Source of the DNA: Chromatiaceae bacterium
Lineage (GTDB): Bacteria; Pseudomonadota; Gammaproteobacteria; Chromatiales; Chromatiaceae
Reading direction: 5' to 3'
Assembly (NCBI GenBank): GCA_024235315.1
Contig: JACKMP010000003.1
Location: forward strand, 124,001 to 188,000
DNA: 64,000 nucleotides
Shown piece by piece: positions 1 through 9,600 of the stretch. Made by a program: the position numbers and the translations under genes. The stretch's first letter is position 1, and each line of letters starts with the position of its first letter. The notes under the pieces are model-generated. The model did not search any database, had not been told where the DNA came from, and saw only the letters and a list, made by a program, of their open reading frames with translations.

Positions 1-648
1 AAAGCGCTGGAACTGTGCATCCTCGGATTGGTGCAGATCGAAGATCTCGCGCAGCAGTTCCTCGTAGGTCTTGTCGCTGAAGTCATAGTCATCCGGCAGC
101 TCCCTGCGCAGTTCCCCGGAGAGGCCGTCGATACCGACACGCCGGATCTCCGAGGTCAGTTCCTGATCGGCGTTGAGTGCAATGATCGGAATACCATTTT
201 CCCTGGCGAAGCGCACGATCGGACGGTACAGGCGATAATCGAACCGCCAGCGCTCGTAATATTCCGTGTCGCGCAGGAATTCCGCCTCGCTGATCCTGCC
301 GGCCAGGTAGTCATCGAGTACCGGTTGGAAGCGCGCCTGGAACCACTCCACGCCAACGGCCAGCTCGCCCTCGTGAGCCGCCATCGCGCGCAGGACATCG
401 AGCTGCAGCACATGGTCACCATAGGCTGTATGGGTCTCACCCACATAGACCAGGCGTTCGTTGCGCAGCTTCGTCATCAGTTCCGGCAGGGTTGCGGATT
501 TCGCCGGTTCGACAACAATCGGGGGCATTGCCGCGGTGCGCTCGCCGGCCTCCGCTTCCACCATCGTGAGTACTGCCATGACAAGTCCATTCGCCACCAA
601 GACCAGCATTGCCAGGGCGACAGTCTCGATGCTTTGCCTGTATTTCAC
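1..648 (-). CDS. ChaN family haem-binding protein (partial, C-terminus outside window)
   Basis: The reading frame runs off the left edge, so only about 216 N-terminal residues are visible. Residues 66-79 carry the family signature: a hydrophobic strand, then GETH and a nearby DH (ChaN/PhuW-type cofactor haem-binding domain, often an iron-regulated outer-membrane lipoprotein). A hydrophobic segment at residues 9-29 acts as a signal or anchor; no lipobox cysteine is seen. I chose GTG at 648 because GAGGTAA lies just upstream. ATG at 609 or 579 is possible and would shorten the hydrophobic segment. The gene diverges from the M1-type peptidase and the two 5' ends overlap or nearly touch, so at least one start is uncertain. 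An iron/haem role fits the nearby feo operon but is inferred. Confidence 0.75.
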   Translation of the reverse strand, partial: MKYRQSIETVALAMLVLVANGLVMAVLTMVEAEAGERTAAMPPIVVEPAKSATLPELMTKLRNERLVYVGETHTAYGDHVLQLDVLRAMAAHEGELAVGVEWFQARFQPVLDDYLAGRISEAEFLRDTEYYERWRFDYRLYRPIVRFARENGIPIIALNADQELTSEIRRVGIDGLSGELRRELPDDYDFSDKTYEELLREIFDLHQSEDAQFQRF

Positions 649-2683
649 GCTCTTACCTCTTGGCGCATCGGCAGCCGGCCTCGCGCATGATATGTCCGTT
701 TCGGTGCTGGCAGAATCCGGTGAAATCGTGGCCGAAGACACCATCCATGTAGACCGCAAGCGAGCCGTTTTCGAGTTCATTCTGAATGCAGGTTATGCAG
801 TGCGGGCCGTGGACGGAACACTGCACGTCATCGCCACGTCCGACGATGGCCTGCGCACAGCCTATCGCGTCACCCTGCAGACCGCCACGGATGCCCTGAA
901 GTTGCATTACCAGGGAAAACCGAGGTTTTCCGAACATACCTCACCGGGCGGGATGCCGCAGGGCATCGTGTCGGGCGACGGCGTCTATCTCGACGCCTCG
1001 TCGGCCTGGTATCCGTTGTTCGACAACGATTTCGACAAATTGAACATGGTGGTCAAACTACCAGACGGCTGGCAAAGCGTCAGCATCGGCAGGCACCTGG
1101 ACGACGGTGATCGCGTGTCCTGGTCAACGGACCGCCCGCACGATGAGCTCTACCTGATCGCCGGCCGCTTCTTCCGCCACGCACGACAGCACCGTGACAT
1201 CGAGTTGTCGGTGTGGCTGCTCGAAGACGACCCATTGCTGGCGGACCGTTACCTGGCGCTGATGGGCGACTACATCGACCACTACAGCAGGCTGATCGGT
1301 GACTATCCGTACGCCAAGTTTGCGGTCGTGGAGAACCGCTGGCAGACCGGCTTCGGAATGCCATCGTTCACGCTGCTGGGTTCGCAGGTGCTGCGCCTGC
1401 CATTCATCCCCTACACCTCGCTGCCACACGAGATCCTGCACAACTGGTGGGGCAACGGCGTGTGGGTGGACTACGCCAGCGGCAACTGGAGCGAGGGCCT
1501 GACCGCCTACATGGCGGATCACTGGATGCAGGAGCGCCAGGGCAAGGCAGAGCAGTACCGGCTCAAGGCACTGCAGCGCTACAGCAACTTCGCGGCCGCG
1601 GGTCATGACCTGCCACTGCTCGCATTCACCAGCCGACACAATGACGCGAGCCAGTCGATCGGCTACAGCAAGTCGCTGATGGTATTCCATATGCTGCGCA
1701 ACGAGCTCGGTGACACGGCCTTCATCGAAGGGCTGCGGCGCCTGTGGCAGCAGCACCGCTTTACCCGCATCGGCTTCGACCAGGCACTGCACGCAATCAT
1801 CGGCGATGACGAACAGCTGATGGTGCGCTACCGCACCTGGCTGCAGCGCACCGGGGCGCCTCGTCTGCGTATCGACTCGATCGAGGTACGGCCGCAACCG
1901 CTTGGATATCATCTCGCCATCACCATTACGCAGGACCAGGACGGCCCCTTCGACTTCGTCCTGCCGATCGCAGTCACGCTGGAGGGCAGGCCGGTCGCCA
2001 AAGTGTTCCAGGCGCGCATCGACCGGGCGAAGCAGACGCTCGAGTTCGATCTGCCGCAGCGGCCACTGCGAATCGACATCGATCCCGCTTACGATGTGCC
2101 GCGCCTGTTGGACGCGAGTGAACAACCGCCGGCGCTCAACCGGCTGTTCGGCGGTGCCGCCTGGCTGGTGCTGCCAGGTGCAGCACCGGCCGCGGTCCAC
2201 GATGCGTGGATGCGACTGGCTGCTCAGTGGCAGGCGCGTTATCCGGGGCTGCGCACCATCGAAGACCATGATGCCGCAATGCTGAATCCAACTGCCGATC
2301 GCCTGATACTCGGCTGGGACAACGCGCTTCTGACGGGTGCCAGCGCCCTGTTTGAGCGCGACGACCAGACACTGAAAAGCCGCGGGGCCGATATCGGCAG
2401 CGAGACCTTCAGCGCCGATACCAGCAGCATCGTTTTAGTGAACAGCAGCCGCGAAGGCCTGACCACCGGCTTCATCGGCGCGGATAGGCCCGACGCAATC
2501 GCGATGCTGGCGCGCAAGCTGCCGCACTATGGCAGTTATGGGCGTCTGGTGTTCGACAATGCCTCGGGCGCCGCACAGGTTAAGGACACGCTGACACCCA
2601 GGTATCCGGCGCTGAGCCGGCAACTCGTGGATACGCCAACGCCGTTGCGCCTGCCGTCGCGGGATGAGTTGTCTGCAGACTGA
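629..2683 (+). CDS. M1-like zinc metallopeptidase, exported
   Basis: A predicted 684-residue secreted or periplasmic protein. It starts with a compact signal peptide ending near ASAAG. The catalytic zinc motif HEILH (residues 267-271) is followed by NWWGN and then NWSEGL, whose Glu 289 would be the third zinc ligand, as in gluzincin M1 peptidases. The spacing to that Glu is one residue shorter than usual. The GxMEN substrate motif of aminopeptidase N is not evident, so peptide specificity is unknown. The C-terminal 250 residues resemble no domain I can name. ATG at 578 is an alternative start but lies inside the divergent ChaN-like gene; 629 gives the better signal peptide. Upstream Shine-Dalgarno sequences are weak for both. 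Confidence 0.75.
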   Translation: MLCLYFTLLPLGASAAGLAHDMSVSVLAESGEIVAEDTIHVDRKRAVFEFILNAGYAVRAVDGTLHVIATSDDGLRTAYRVTLQTATDALKLHYQGKPRFSEHTSPGGMPQGIVSGDGVYLDASSAWYPLFDNDFDKLNMVVKLPDGWQSVSIGRHLDDGDRVSWSTDRPHDELYLIAGRFFRHARQHRDIELSVWLLEDDPLLADRYLALMGDYIDHYSRLIGDYPYAKFAVVENRWQTGFGMPSFTLLGSQVLRLPFIPYTSLPHEILHNWWGNGVWVDYASGNWSEGLTAYMADHWMQERQGKAEQYRLKALQRYSNFAAAGHDLPLLAFTSRHNDASQSIGYSKSLMVFHMLRNELGDTAFIEGLRRLWQQHRFTRIGFDQALHAIIGDDEQLMVRYRTWLQRTGAPRLRIDSIEVRPQPLGYHLAITITQDQDGPFDFVLPIAVTLEGRPVAKVFQARIDRAKQTLEFDLPQRPLRIDIDPAYDVPRLLDASEQPPALNRLFGGAAWLVLPGAAPAAVHDAWMRLAAQWQARYPGLRTIEDHDAAMLNPTADRLILGWDNALLTGASALFERDDQTLKSRGADIGSETFSADTSSIVLVNSSREGLTTGFIGADRPDAIAMLARKLPHYGSYGRLVFDNASGAAQVKDTLTPRYPALSRQLVDTPTPLRLPSRDELSAD

Positions 2684-2745
2684 ACCTGATGGCGAACCGC
2701 CGTTCCGAATCACCAAACGGGCATTCGCCGTGATTGTTTCCCTTA

Positions 2746-2840
2746 CCCCGGCCCTCTCCCGCATGCGTGAGAGGGGGCAATCCATCGTAACGGCAATAGC
2801 TGCACCGCCCGACCCTCACCCGCGCGGGAGAGGGAAAGCA
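2746..2840. repeat. CCCTCTCCC-type intergenic palindromic element
   Basis: Inverted CCCTCTCCC / GGGAGAGGG blocks sit between the M1 peptidase and feoC, which are convergent. Similar blocks occur near 17830, 31220 and 60400. They can fold into strong hairpins and probably serve as bidirectional terminators or dispersed repeats. Confidence 0.55.
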
Positions 2841-2879
2841 AACGCTGTGCGTTGTTTCACATTGATGTCGGGGCAGCAA

Positions 2880-3155
2880 TCAGTGATCGCGCGCGATCAA
2901 CCCGCACTGGGTGACATCGACCGCCTGCACCGGCGCCGCACCGTGGGCGTAAAGCTCCGCCGATCCCTGGGCGCATTGCCGACAGCGCGAGCCGCACCCG
3001 CCCTGTGGCTGATATGGGTGCACCAGCCCCTTGCGTTGCAGTGTTTGCAGCATGTTCCTGACCGCGTCGGGTGTTGATCCCACCGCTTGTGCGATCTCGG
3101 CCAGACTGGCCACCTGGCGTTGCTCCAGAAATCCGAGGATACGCGTGAGGATCAC
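2880..3155 (-). CDS. feoC: FeoC-like winged-helix regulator / FeoB accessory protein
   Basis: A 91-residue protein. Residues 1-50 form a winged-helix fold typical of FeoC. After that comes a cysteine cluster (CGSRCRQC, about residues 53-61), which in FeoC proteins binds an Fe-S cluster or zinc. It is the last gene of feoABC and its start overlaps the feoB stop by 4 bp (ATGA), implying translational coupling. Expected role: regulating stability or activity of FeoB under changing oxygen or iron. Confidence 0.85.
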   Translation of the reverse strand: MILTRILGFLEQRQVASLAEIAQAVGSTPDAVRNMLQTLQRKGLVHPYQPQGGCGSRCRQCAQGSAELYAHGAAPVQAVDVTQCGLIARDH

Positions 3156-5485
3156 GGTTCCACCCAGTCCAGTGCCGCAGCCTGACGGCCACTGCGCCGC
3201 GCCCAGAGACGCAGCCCGAACACGGTCACCGCAAACACCAGCGACAACCCCAGGATCCAGCCCAGCGAGCTGTGCGGATGCGCGCTGTAAGTGGCCGCCT
3301 GGTAATAGACAGTCGCCGTGAGGTAGGCGACGCCCGTGGTCCAGGCGGCGACGAAGGCCGCCCAGGCGGTTCCGGTCTCGCGCCGGATGACACCGATGGT
3401 CGCGACGCAGGGAAAGTACAACAGCACGAACAACAGGTACGCGAATGCCCCCACCTGGCCGTCGAAGCGCGCGTGCATCGCACCGAACACCGCCTCGTTG
3501 ACGCCGCGGGTCGTGGTGGCATGATCATTCACACTGCCCAGGCCCAACGGATCCAACAGCGCATCGGAGAGACCGGACAGATTGGCCGGTACAGTCGCCG
3601 CCGCCTCGCGCAGGCTGGCGACAAGGTCGAACGGCGGATCGTCCTGCGACTCACACCCCGCCTGCGCGATATTCGTGTACAGATTGTCGAGCGTGCCGAC
3701 GACAACCTCCTTCGCAAGGATACCCGAGAATACCCCGACCACCGCTGGCCAGTTGTCCTCGCGCAGCCCCATCGGGGCGAACAGAGGCGTCACCACCCGC
3801 GCGGTCTCACTCAGCACCGAGTGTTCGCTGTCCTGGTTGCCGAACGAGCCGTCGGTGCCAAGCGAGTTGAGCACGTTCAGCGCGATCACCATCAGCACGA
3901 TCACCTGCCCAGCCTCTTTGACGAACAGGCGCACCCTGTCCCAGGCGCGCAACAGCACACCGCGCAGGGTAGGCAGATGATAGGGCGGCAGTTCCATCAT
4001 GAAGCCGCTGCTGCTGCCGGGCAGCAGCGACTTTTTCATCATCAGGCCGGTCAGAACGGCGACCGCGATGCCGGTCAGGTAAAGCGCGAACACCACATTC
4101 TGCCCGGAGGTGGGAAAGAACGCCGCTGCGAACAAGGCATACACCGGCAACCGTGCGCCACACGACATGAACGGATTCATCAGTATCGTGAGCTTGCGCT
4201 CGCGCTCGTTTTCGAGTGTACGCGTGGCCATGATGGCGGGGACATTGCAGCCGAATCCGACGATCAACGGCACGAAGGCCTTGCCCGGCAGGCCGATCGC
4301 CCGCATCGACCGGTCCATGACGAATGCTGCCCGCGCCATGTAACCGGAGTCCTCGAGTACCGACAGAAAGAGATACAGCGCGGTGATGATCGGTATGAAT
4401 GTCGCCACCACCTGCAGGCCGGCACCGGCACCGTCTGCCAGCAGCACACGCATCCAGTCCGGCCCACCGGCCGCACTGATCAGCTCACCAAAGCCATCCA
4501 CGAACAGAGCACCGGCCACACCGTCGAAGAAATCGATGAATGCGCCGCCGACGTTGATGGTGAACAGGAACATCAGGTACATCACGGCCAGGAACAGGGG
4601 GATACCGGTCCAGCGTCCCAGCACCAGGCTGTCGATTCGGTCGCTCAGCGTTCGTCTGAAGGTGTCGGCCTGCCGGGTGACTTCGCGCGCCAGCACGTGG
4701 GCGTGCGTATACCGACTGTCCGCAATCGCCAGACCGACGTCCTTGCCATAGCGCTCCCCGACCCAGTGACGCACACCCTCGATGGCTGACTCCATGTCAT
4801 CGGGCAGCGCCCGCTCACCATCTCCTTCCAGCATCTTGAGTGCCAGCCAGCGCCGGTTGACCGGGTCGGCACCGTCGAGCAGCGGCATGATGCGCAGCAG
4901 CGCCTGCTCGACTGCTTCATCCAGTGCCAAAGGGAAACCCGGTGCCTGGCGATTGTCGGCCACCGCCAGCATCCTCGCCTGCAACTCGCTCAATCCCTCG
5001 CCAGTGGTGGCCACGATCGGTACCACTGGGCAGCCGAGACGCCTCGCCAGCTCCTGGGTGTCGATCTCGATGCCACGTCGCCGTGCGACGTCCATCATGT
5101 TCAGGGCGACCACCAGCGGCACCCCCATCTCCAGTAGCTGGACCGAGAAGTACAGGTTTCGTTCGAGGTTGGCCGCGTCAATGACATTGACCACCAGGTC
5201 GGCCTCGCGGGCCAGCAGGTAGTCCCGGGTCACCCGCTCGTCGAGCGAGGCCGCATCGAAGGAGTAGATGCCCGGCAGGTCGACCACGGCGACCGCGCGT
5301 CCATCGATGCGGCAACGCCCCTCCTTGCGCTCGACAGTCACCCCCGGCCAATTGCCAGTCTTCTGCCGAATGCCTGTGAGGACATTGAACAGTGCAGACT
5401 TGCCACAGTTGGGGTTTCCCGCGATCGCGACCGTCAGTCCAGGATGATGCTCGTTTCCAGACGTGCCCCGTTTGCCCACCGTCAT
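3152..5485 (-). CDS. feoB: Ferrous iron transporter FeoB
   Basis: A 777-residue inner-membrane Fe(II) transporter with a cytosolic G domain. G-protein motifs are visible: G1 GNPNCGKSALFN near residue 22, G3 DLPGIY near 68, and NMMD (G4) near 129. A helical GDI-like spacer follows. Then come two Gate regions with conserved cysteines (GFGCNVPAIMATRTL and MSCGARLPVYALF) and C-terminal membrane helices. The length is normal for the family. The start overlaps the feoA stop by 4 bp, and the end overlaps feoC by 4 bp. It should import ferrous iron under low-oxygen or reducing conditions; regulation is through the Fur-type promoter upstream of feoA. Confidence 0.97.
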   Translation of the reverse strand: MTVGKRGTSGNEHHPGLTVAIAGNPNCGKSALFNVLTGIRQKTGNWPGVTVERKEGRCRIDGRAVAVVDLPGIYSFDAASLDERVTRDYLLAREADLVVNVIDAANLERNLYFSVQLLEMGVPLVVALNMMDVARRRGIEIDTQELARRLGCPVVPIVATTGEGLSELQARMLAVADNRQAPGFPLALDEAVEQALLRIMPLLDGADPVNRRWLALKMLEGDGERALPDDMESAIEGVRHWVGERYGKDVGLAIADSRYTHAHVLAREVTRQADTFRRTLSDRIDSLVLGRWTGIPLFLAVMYLMFLFTINVGGAFIDFFDGVAGALFVDGFGELISAAGGPDWMRVLLADGAGAGLQVVATFIPIITALYLFLSVLEDSGYMARAAFVMDRSMRAIGLPGKAFVPLIVGFGCNVPAIMATRTLENERERKLTILMNPFMSCGARLPVYALFAAAFFPTSGQNVVFALYLTGIAVAVLTGLMMKKSLLPGSSSGFMMELPPYHLPTLRGVLLRAWDRVRLFVKEAGQVIVLMVIALNVLNSLGTDGSFGNQDSEHSVLSETARVVTPLFAPMGLREDNWPAVVGVFSGILAKEVVVGTLDNLYTNIAQAGCESQDDPPFDLVASLREAAATVPANLSGLSDALLDPLGLGSVNDHATTTRGVNEAVFGAMHARFDGQVGAFAYLLFVLLYFPCVATIGVIRRETGTAWAAFVAAWTTGVAYLTATVYYQAATYSAHPHSSLGWILGLSLVFAVTVFGLRLWARRSGRQAAALDWVEP

Positions 5486-5715
5486 TCGAGCACCTCGGCA
5501 AGCAGTTTGTGCGCCACACCTTCACCCAGGGCGACACGGTTGGCGCCCCGGGCGACCACCACGCCGCCGTCACGCCGTTGCACCAGTTCGAGTTCACCGC
5601 CGATGCTCAGGCCGAGGGCAAGCAGTCGACGCTGCAGACGCATCCCGCCATCCACGCGCACCAGTCGCAGGCGCTGACCGACCGTCAGTTGGTTGAGTGG
5701 GATCAAGCGCGACAC
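5482..5715 (-). CDS. feoA: FeoA, SH3-like accessory protein for FeoB
   Basis: A 77-residue SH3-like protein, the usual FeoA length, beginning with the typical LxxLxxGQ segment. I chose GTG at 5715 with a GAGGT ribosome site 7 nt upstream. An in-frame ATG at 5775 would place the start inside the -35 element and read through the -10 and Fur box, so it is very unlikely. FeoA is cytoplasmic and thought to act with the FeoB G domain. First gene of feoABC. Confidence 0.92.
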   Translation of the reverse strand: MSRLIPLNQLTVGQRLRLVRVDGGMRLQRRLLALGLSIGGELELVQRRDGGVVVARGANRVALGEGVAHKLLAEVLE

Positions 5716-5733
5716 AGCCGGGACCTCATGAAT

Positions 5734-5775
5734 GATAATGATTTGCAATATCGCAAATCCTCGCGCGATGTGCAA
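5734..5775 (-). promoter_or_regulatory. feoABC promoter with Fur box and overlapping dyad
   Basis: On the minus strand, TTGCAC (5770-5775) and GATATT (5747-5752) are spaced by 17 bp, a good -35/-10 pair. The plus strand at 5734-5752 matches the 19-bp Fur consensus at 15 of 19 positions, so iron-loaded Fur would block the -10. A separate perfect dyad, GATTTGC-N6-GCAAATC (5740-5759), is centred on the same -10 and may be a second operator. The gap from 5776 to 6029 holds only the divergent upstream region of the next gene. Confidence 0.8.
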
Positions 5776-6029
5776 TATCAGTAAATACTGTTTTTAGGGT
5801 TTTTTGAGCTGGCGCAGATTTCGACCGCCGGATTCGGCCGACCCGGCGTCCGACGGCGGTGATCGGCGCATGCCCCGGGGCGACCGACGCCGTCATTGTG
5901 CACCGCAGCATACACCGGGGTACATGGAACAGTGCTTAAAGCAGCTTCCGCAACGGCCGCTACCTGACAGATTGACAGATGGCCTGGCGAACCTTCCAGG
6001 CTGTTGCCGAAACCGATGGAGGGAGGCAC

Positions 6030-9000
6030 GTGATTCGCCTGGGCCACAATACGGCCAACTGGCTGAAAGTTGCGACGGCGATCGCGATCCTGGTGACGCT
6101 GGCAGCGATGATCAATGCCCAGGGGGAGCAAACGCTGCGCCGCGAGGTGGAGCGCAATCTCACCTCCCTGATAGACGTCATCGCCAACAGTATCGATGTG
6201 TCGTACCAGCAGGCCATCGGTGAGGTGCAATACATCGCCGCGCAGCCCCGGATCCGCGCCGCCGCTCAGGCACTGTTGATGTCATCCCAAGGGGAGTCTG
6301 CGCCACCGGCCACCGCAACCCGGGAACAGCTGCACCAACTGATGCAGCCACTGCTGCACAGCAAGGGACTCCGGGGGTTTGCTATCGTCACACCCGACGG
6401 ACGCAACATCGCTTCCTCGGACGATCTCGACGTCGATGCCCCACACCCGGCCCAACTGCAGCCGCTCGCGCTCGCCCGAGTCTGGGCGGGGGGGACCCTG
6501 ATCACCCATCCACTGTCGTCCGATACGCCCGGGCAGCCACCCGCCATGTTTGCACTCAGCCCGATACGAGACGTCTCAGGCGCCGCGATTGCACTGCTGG
6601 CGTTGCGCCACGACCCCCAGGTCCTGCTGTACCACACCCTGCGCCTCGGCTACACAGGAAGGTCGGGGGAAAGCTACGCGTTCGACCGCAACGGCCTGTT
6701 GCTGTCGGAAAGCCGCTTCGACACGCAGTTACAGGCGAGCGGGGCCCTGAAAAAAGGTCAGCACAGTTTCCGCAATATCAGCCTATCGCTTCCAGGCAGT
6801 GATTCGTTGACCCTTATGGCGGCATCGGCAACAGCAGGCAGGAGCGGCGTCAATGCCGATGGCTATCCAGACTATCGCGGTGTGAACGTCGTCGGTGCCT
6901 GGCGCTGGATGGCTCCCTACGATTTCGGTATTGCGGTCGAAGCAGACTCGGTAGAGGCATTTCCGGGCATCTCGCTGATCCAGAACGCACTGTCCGGCAT
7001 CACCCTGGTGGCATGCGCCCTTCTGGTCTTCATCGCACTGATGTCGAATCGGCAAAAGACCAGGCTGCAGGACAGGGTCGATGCCCAGACCAGCGATCTG
7101 CAACATGAACAGGCCAAGCTGCAGCGCATGTTTGATACGGCGCCGAACGGACTTATCACCACCGACCATCAGGGCCGGATCACGGATTTCAGCCTCTGCG
7201 CCGAAGGTATCTTCGGTCGCCGAAAAAGCGAGGTGATCGGTCAGCCACTGGCCGGACTGTTTGCCGAGATACTGCCCCCGCTGGATGCCGGGGCGGCAGA
7301 TGCTCACCTGCAGATCAACGCCCGGCGCCCCAGCGGAGACCTGGTACCGGTGCAACTCTCACTAAGCAGCACACACACTGTCCGCGGCGTATTCGTGCTC
7401 GCGATCGCTCGCGACATCAGCGATTACATACGCGTCGAACAGGCGATGCGTGAAGAGATCCGGCGCCGTGAAGTGGCCGAACTGCGCCAGCGCCTGCTGC
7501 TGGACGCGGCCGGCGAAGGAATATTCGGGCTCGATGCCGCAGGACGGGTCACTTTCATGAATCCGGCCGGTGCGCGGTTGCTCGGCTATGCCCCCGGGGA
7601 ACTGCTCGGCCGCAGGTTGGCCGACGAAGGCCGCGATGCACCCGCAATCTGTGACGCAGACAACCCGTTGCTCCAGTCGGGCCGGTTCAACGGCAAGCAT
7701 ACGGAAACCACCTTGAGACGGCGCGACGGCACACACCTGGAGACGGGATTCACCCGTACCCCGCTGTCGTCCGACGACGACGCCGGGGCGGTCGTGGTGT
7801 TCAGCGACATAGGTCCGCGCAAGCGCGCCGAGCAGTCGCTGCTGCTGGCCGAGAATGTGTTCCAGCACATCACCGAGGGCATCCTGGTTGCCGCAGCCAA
7901 TGGGCGAATTCTGCGCGTCAACCGTGCGCTTTGCGACATGGTTGGTTACCGTGAGCAGGAACTGATCGGCCTTACCCGCCCGCCCTATCGCTCCGGTGAG
8001 CACCCACCGGTGTTCTATCAGCAGCTGTGGGACACCTTGCTGCAACAGGGCATCTGGGAAGGCGAAATCTGGAACCGGCGAAAGGATGGTGAGATCTTCC
8101 CGACCTGGCAGACCCTGGTGGCAATCCATGATGAAGCCGGACGGCCTTCGCAGTACGTATCCGTGATGCGCGATATCACCGAGCAGCGACGCAGTGAACA
8201 GCGCATCCACCGCCTGGCCTACTTCGACAACCTCACCGGGCTGCCGAACCGCGAACTGTTCTTCGACCGCTTCGACCACGCGATCCAACGTGCGCAACGC
8301 CAGCGCCAACATCTGGCGCTGTTGTTTCTGGACCTTGACCGATTCAAGGACGTCAACGACAGCCTGGGTCATCCGGTCGGCGACACCCTGCTCAAGGCGG
8401 TCGCCACGCGATTGCGGCAACTGGTTCGCGGTGAGGACACCATAGCCCGACTCGGCGGCGACGAGTTCACGATCCTGCTTGAATCAGCGGGAAACCACCG
8501 CAGCATCGAGCAGATCGCGCACAAGGTGGTGCAGGCACTCTCGCAACCCTTCGAGCTTGGCGGTCACCATCTGCACATCGGCACCAGCGTGGGCATCAGC
8601 CTGTATCCCGACGATGGCGACGACGCCACCGCGTTGGTCAAACACGCCGACGCGGCGATGTACCAGGCAAAGGCCTCGGGGCGCAACAATTTCCAGTTCT
8701 ATTCGGCGGCATTGTCGACCCGAACCAGTGAGCGGGTTGCACTCGAAGGACGGCTGCACCGGGCGATCCAGAATCAGGAGTTCCTGCTGCATTACCAGCC
8801 GCAGTTCGCCGCCGACGGACGGATCGTCGGTGTCGAGGCCCTGATTCGCTGGGATGATCCGGTCGAGGGACTGATCGCACCCAACCGCTTCATCCCCTTG
8901 GCGGAGGAGAACGGCCTGATCATCCCTATCGGTGAGTGGGCCCTGAGGGCTGCATGCGGGCAACTGCGCGCATGGCAGCTTGAGGGCGCACCGCCAATGC

Positions 9001-9518
9001 GAATGTCAGTCAATCTTGCCGGACCGCAGATCGTTCGCGGCGATATCGTCTCAACCGTTTCATCAGTCCTTGAAGAGACGGGACTGGCGGCCGATTTTCT
9101 GGAACTCGAGATCACTGAAACCTTCGTGATGGAACACGTGGACCAGACGGTCGGCATTCTCAATGACCTGCGCAACCTTGGTGTACGTATTGCCATCGAC
9201 GATTTCGGCACTGGTCACTCGTCGCTGGCCACCTTGAAGCGTCTGCCAGCAGACACCTTGAAGATCGACCGAGCATTCGTGCGTGACATCCCGCAGGATC
9301 GCAACGACATGGCCATCGCACGGGCCGTTCTCGCGATGGGCAGGGAGCTGCAGCTCAAGACCGTCGCCGAGGGTGTCGAGACCGAAGCGCAACGCGCCTT
9401 CCTCTCCCGGGAGGGCTGCGATTACTTCCAGGGCTTCCTCTACTCGCGACCGCTGCCTGCGGCCGAAGTGGCGATGCTGTGGCAAGCCACGACGGTCGGT
9501 CAGGTGAGGCAGAAATAG
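6030..9518 (+). CDS. Membrane-bound sensor with three PAS domains, GGDEF and EAL
   Basis: A 1162-residue cyclic di-GMP enzyme of the inner membrane. Order: TM1 (about 12-30), a periplasmic sensor region that looks Cache-like, TM2 (about 317-337), three PAS domains (about 360-465, 490-600, 608-720), GGDEF (about 735-895) and EAL (about 905-1155). The cyclase motif GGDEF is intact and is preceded by the inhibitory-site RGED five residues upstream. The phosphodiesterase motifs EAL and DDFGTG are also intact, so either activity is possible. GTG at 6030 is chosen because GGAGGGAGG lies a few nt upstream; an earlier ATG at 5979 has no such site. Ligand unknown. Confidence 0.9.
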   Translation: MIRLGHNTANWLKVATAIAILVTLAAMINAQGEQTLRREVERNLTSLIDVIANSIDVSYQQAIGEVQYIAAQPRIRAAAQALLMSSQGESAPPATATREQLHQLMQPLLHSKGLRGFAIVTPDGRNIASSDDLDVDAPHPAQLQPLALARVWAGGTLITHPLSSDTPGQPPAMFALSPIRDVSGAAIALLALRHDPQVLLYHTLRLGYTGRSGESYAFDRNGLLLSESRFDTQLQASGALKKGQHSFRNISLSLPGSDSLTLMAASATAGRSGVNADGYPDYRGVNVVGAWRWMAPYDFGIAVEADSVEAFPGISLIQNALSGITLVACALLVFIALMSNRQKTRLQDRVDAQTSDLQHEQAKLQRMFDTAPNGLITTDHQGRITDFSLCAEGIFGRRKSEVIGQPLAGLFAEILPPLDAGAADAHLQINARRPSGDLVPVQLSLSSTHTVRGVFVLAIARDISDYIRVEQAMREEIRRREVAELRQRLLLDAAGEGIFGLDAAGRVTFMNPAGARLLGYAPGELLGRRLADEGRDAPAICDADNPLLQSGRFNGKHTETTLRRRDGTHLETGFTRTPLSSDDDAGAVVVFSDIGPRKRAEQSLLLAENVFQHITEGILVAAANGRILRVNRALCDMVGYREQELIGLTRPPYRSGEHPPVFYQQLWDTLLQQGIWEGEIWNRRKDGEIFPTWQTLVAIHDEAGRPSQYVSVMRDITEQRRSEQRIHRLAYFDNLTGLPNRELFFDRFDHAIQRAQRQRQHLALLFLDLDRFKDVNDSLGHPVGDTLLKAVATRLRQLVRGEDTIARLGGDEFTILLESAGNHRSIEQIAHKVVQALSQPFELGGHHLHIGTSVGISLYPDDGDDATALVKHADAAMYQAKASGRNNFQFYSAALSTRTSERVALEGRLHRAIQNQEFLLHYQPQFAADGRIVGVEALIRWDDPVEGLIAPNRFIPLAEENGLIIPIGEWALRAACGQLRAWQLEGAPPMRMSVNLAGPQIVRGDIVSTVSSVLEETGLAADFLELEITETFVMEHVDQTVGILNDLRNLGVRIAIDDFGTGHSSLATLKRLPADTLKIDRAFVRDIPQDRNDMAIARAVLAMGRELQLKTVAEGVETEAQRAFLSREGCDYFQGFLYSRPLPAAEVAMLWQATTVGQVRQK

Positions 9519-9600
9519 ACATGCGGCCGACGCCTTCGTGACTTCGCATCGACCGGCCAAGATGCGATCATCGGACACCCTCTTCCCGCCGACCTGACCG

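Noticed and set aside
3272..4789. Long open frame opposite feoB
   Set aside because: It lies antisense to an unmistakable FeoB and has a low-complexity His/Gln/Arg-rich product, a usual side effect of high GC3 content.
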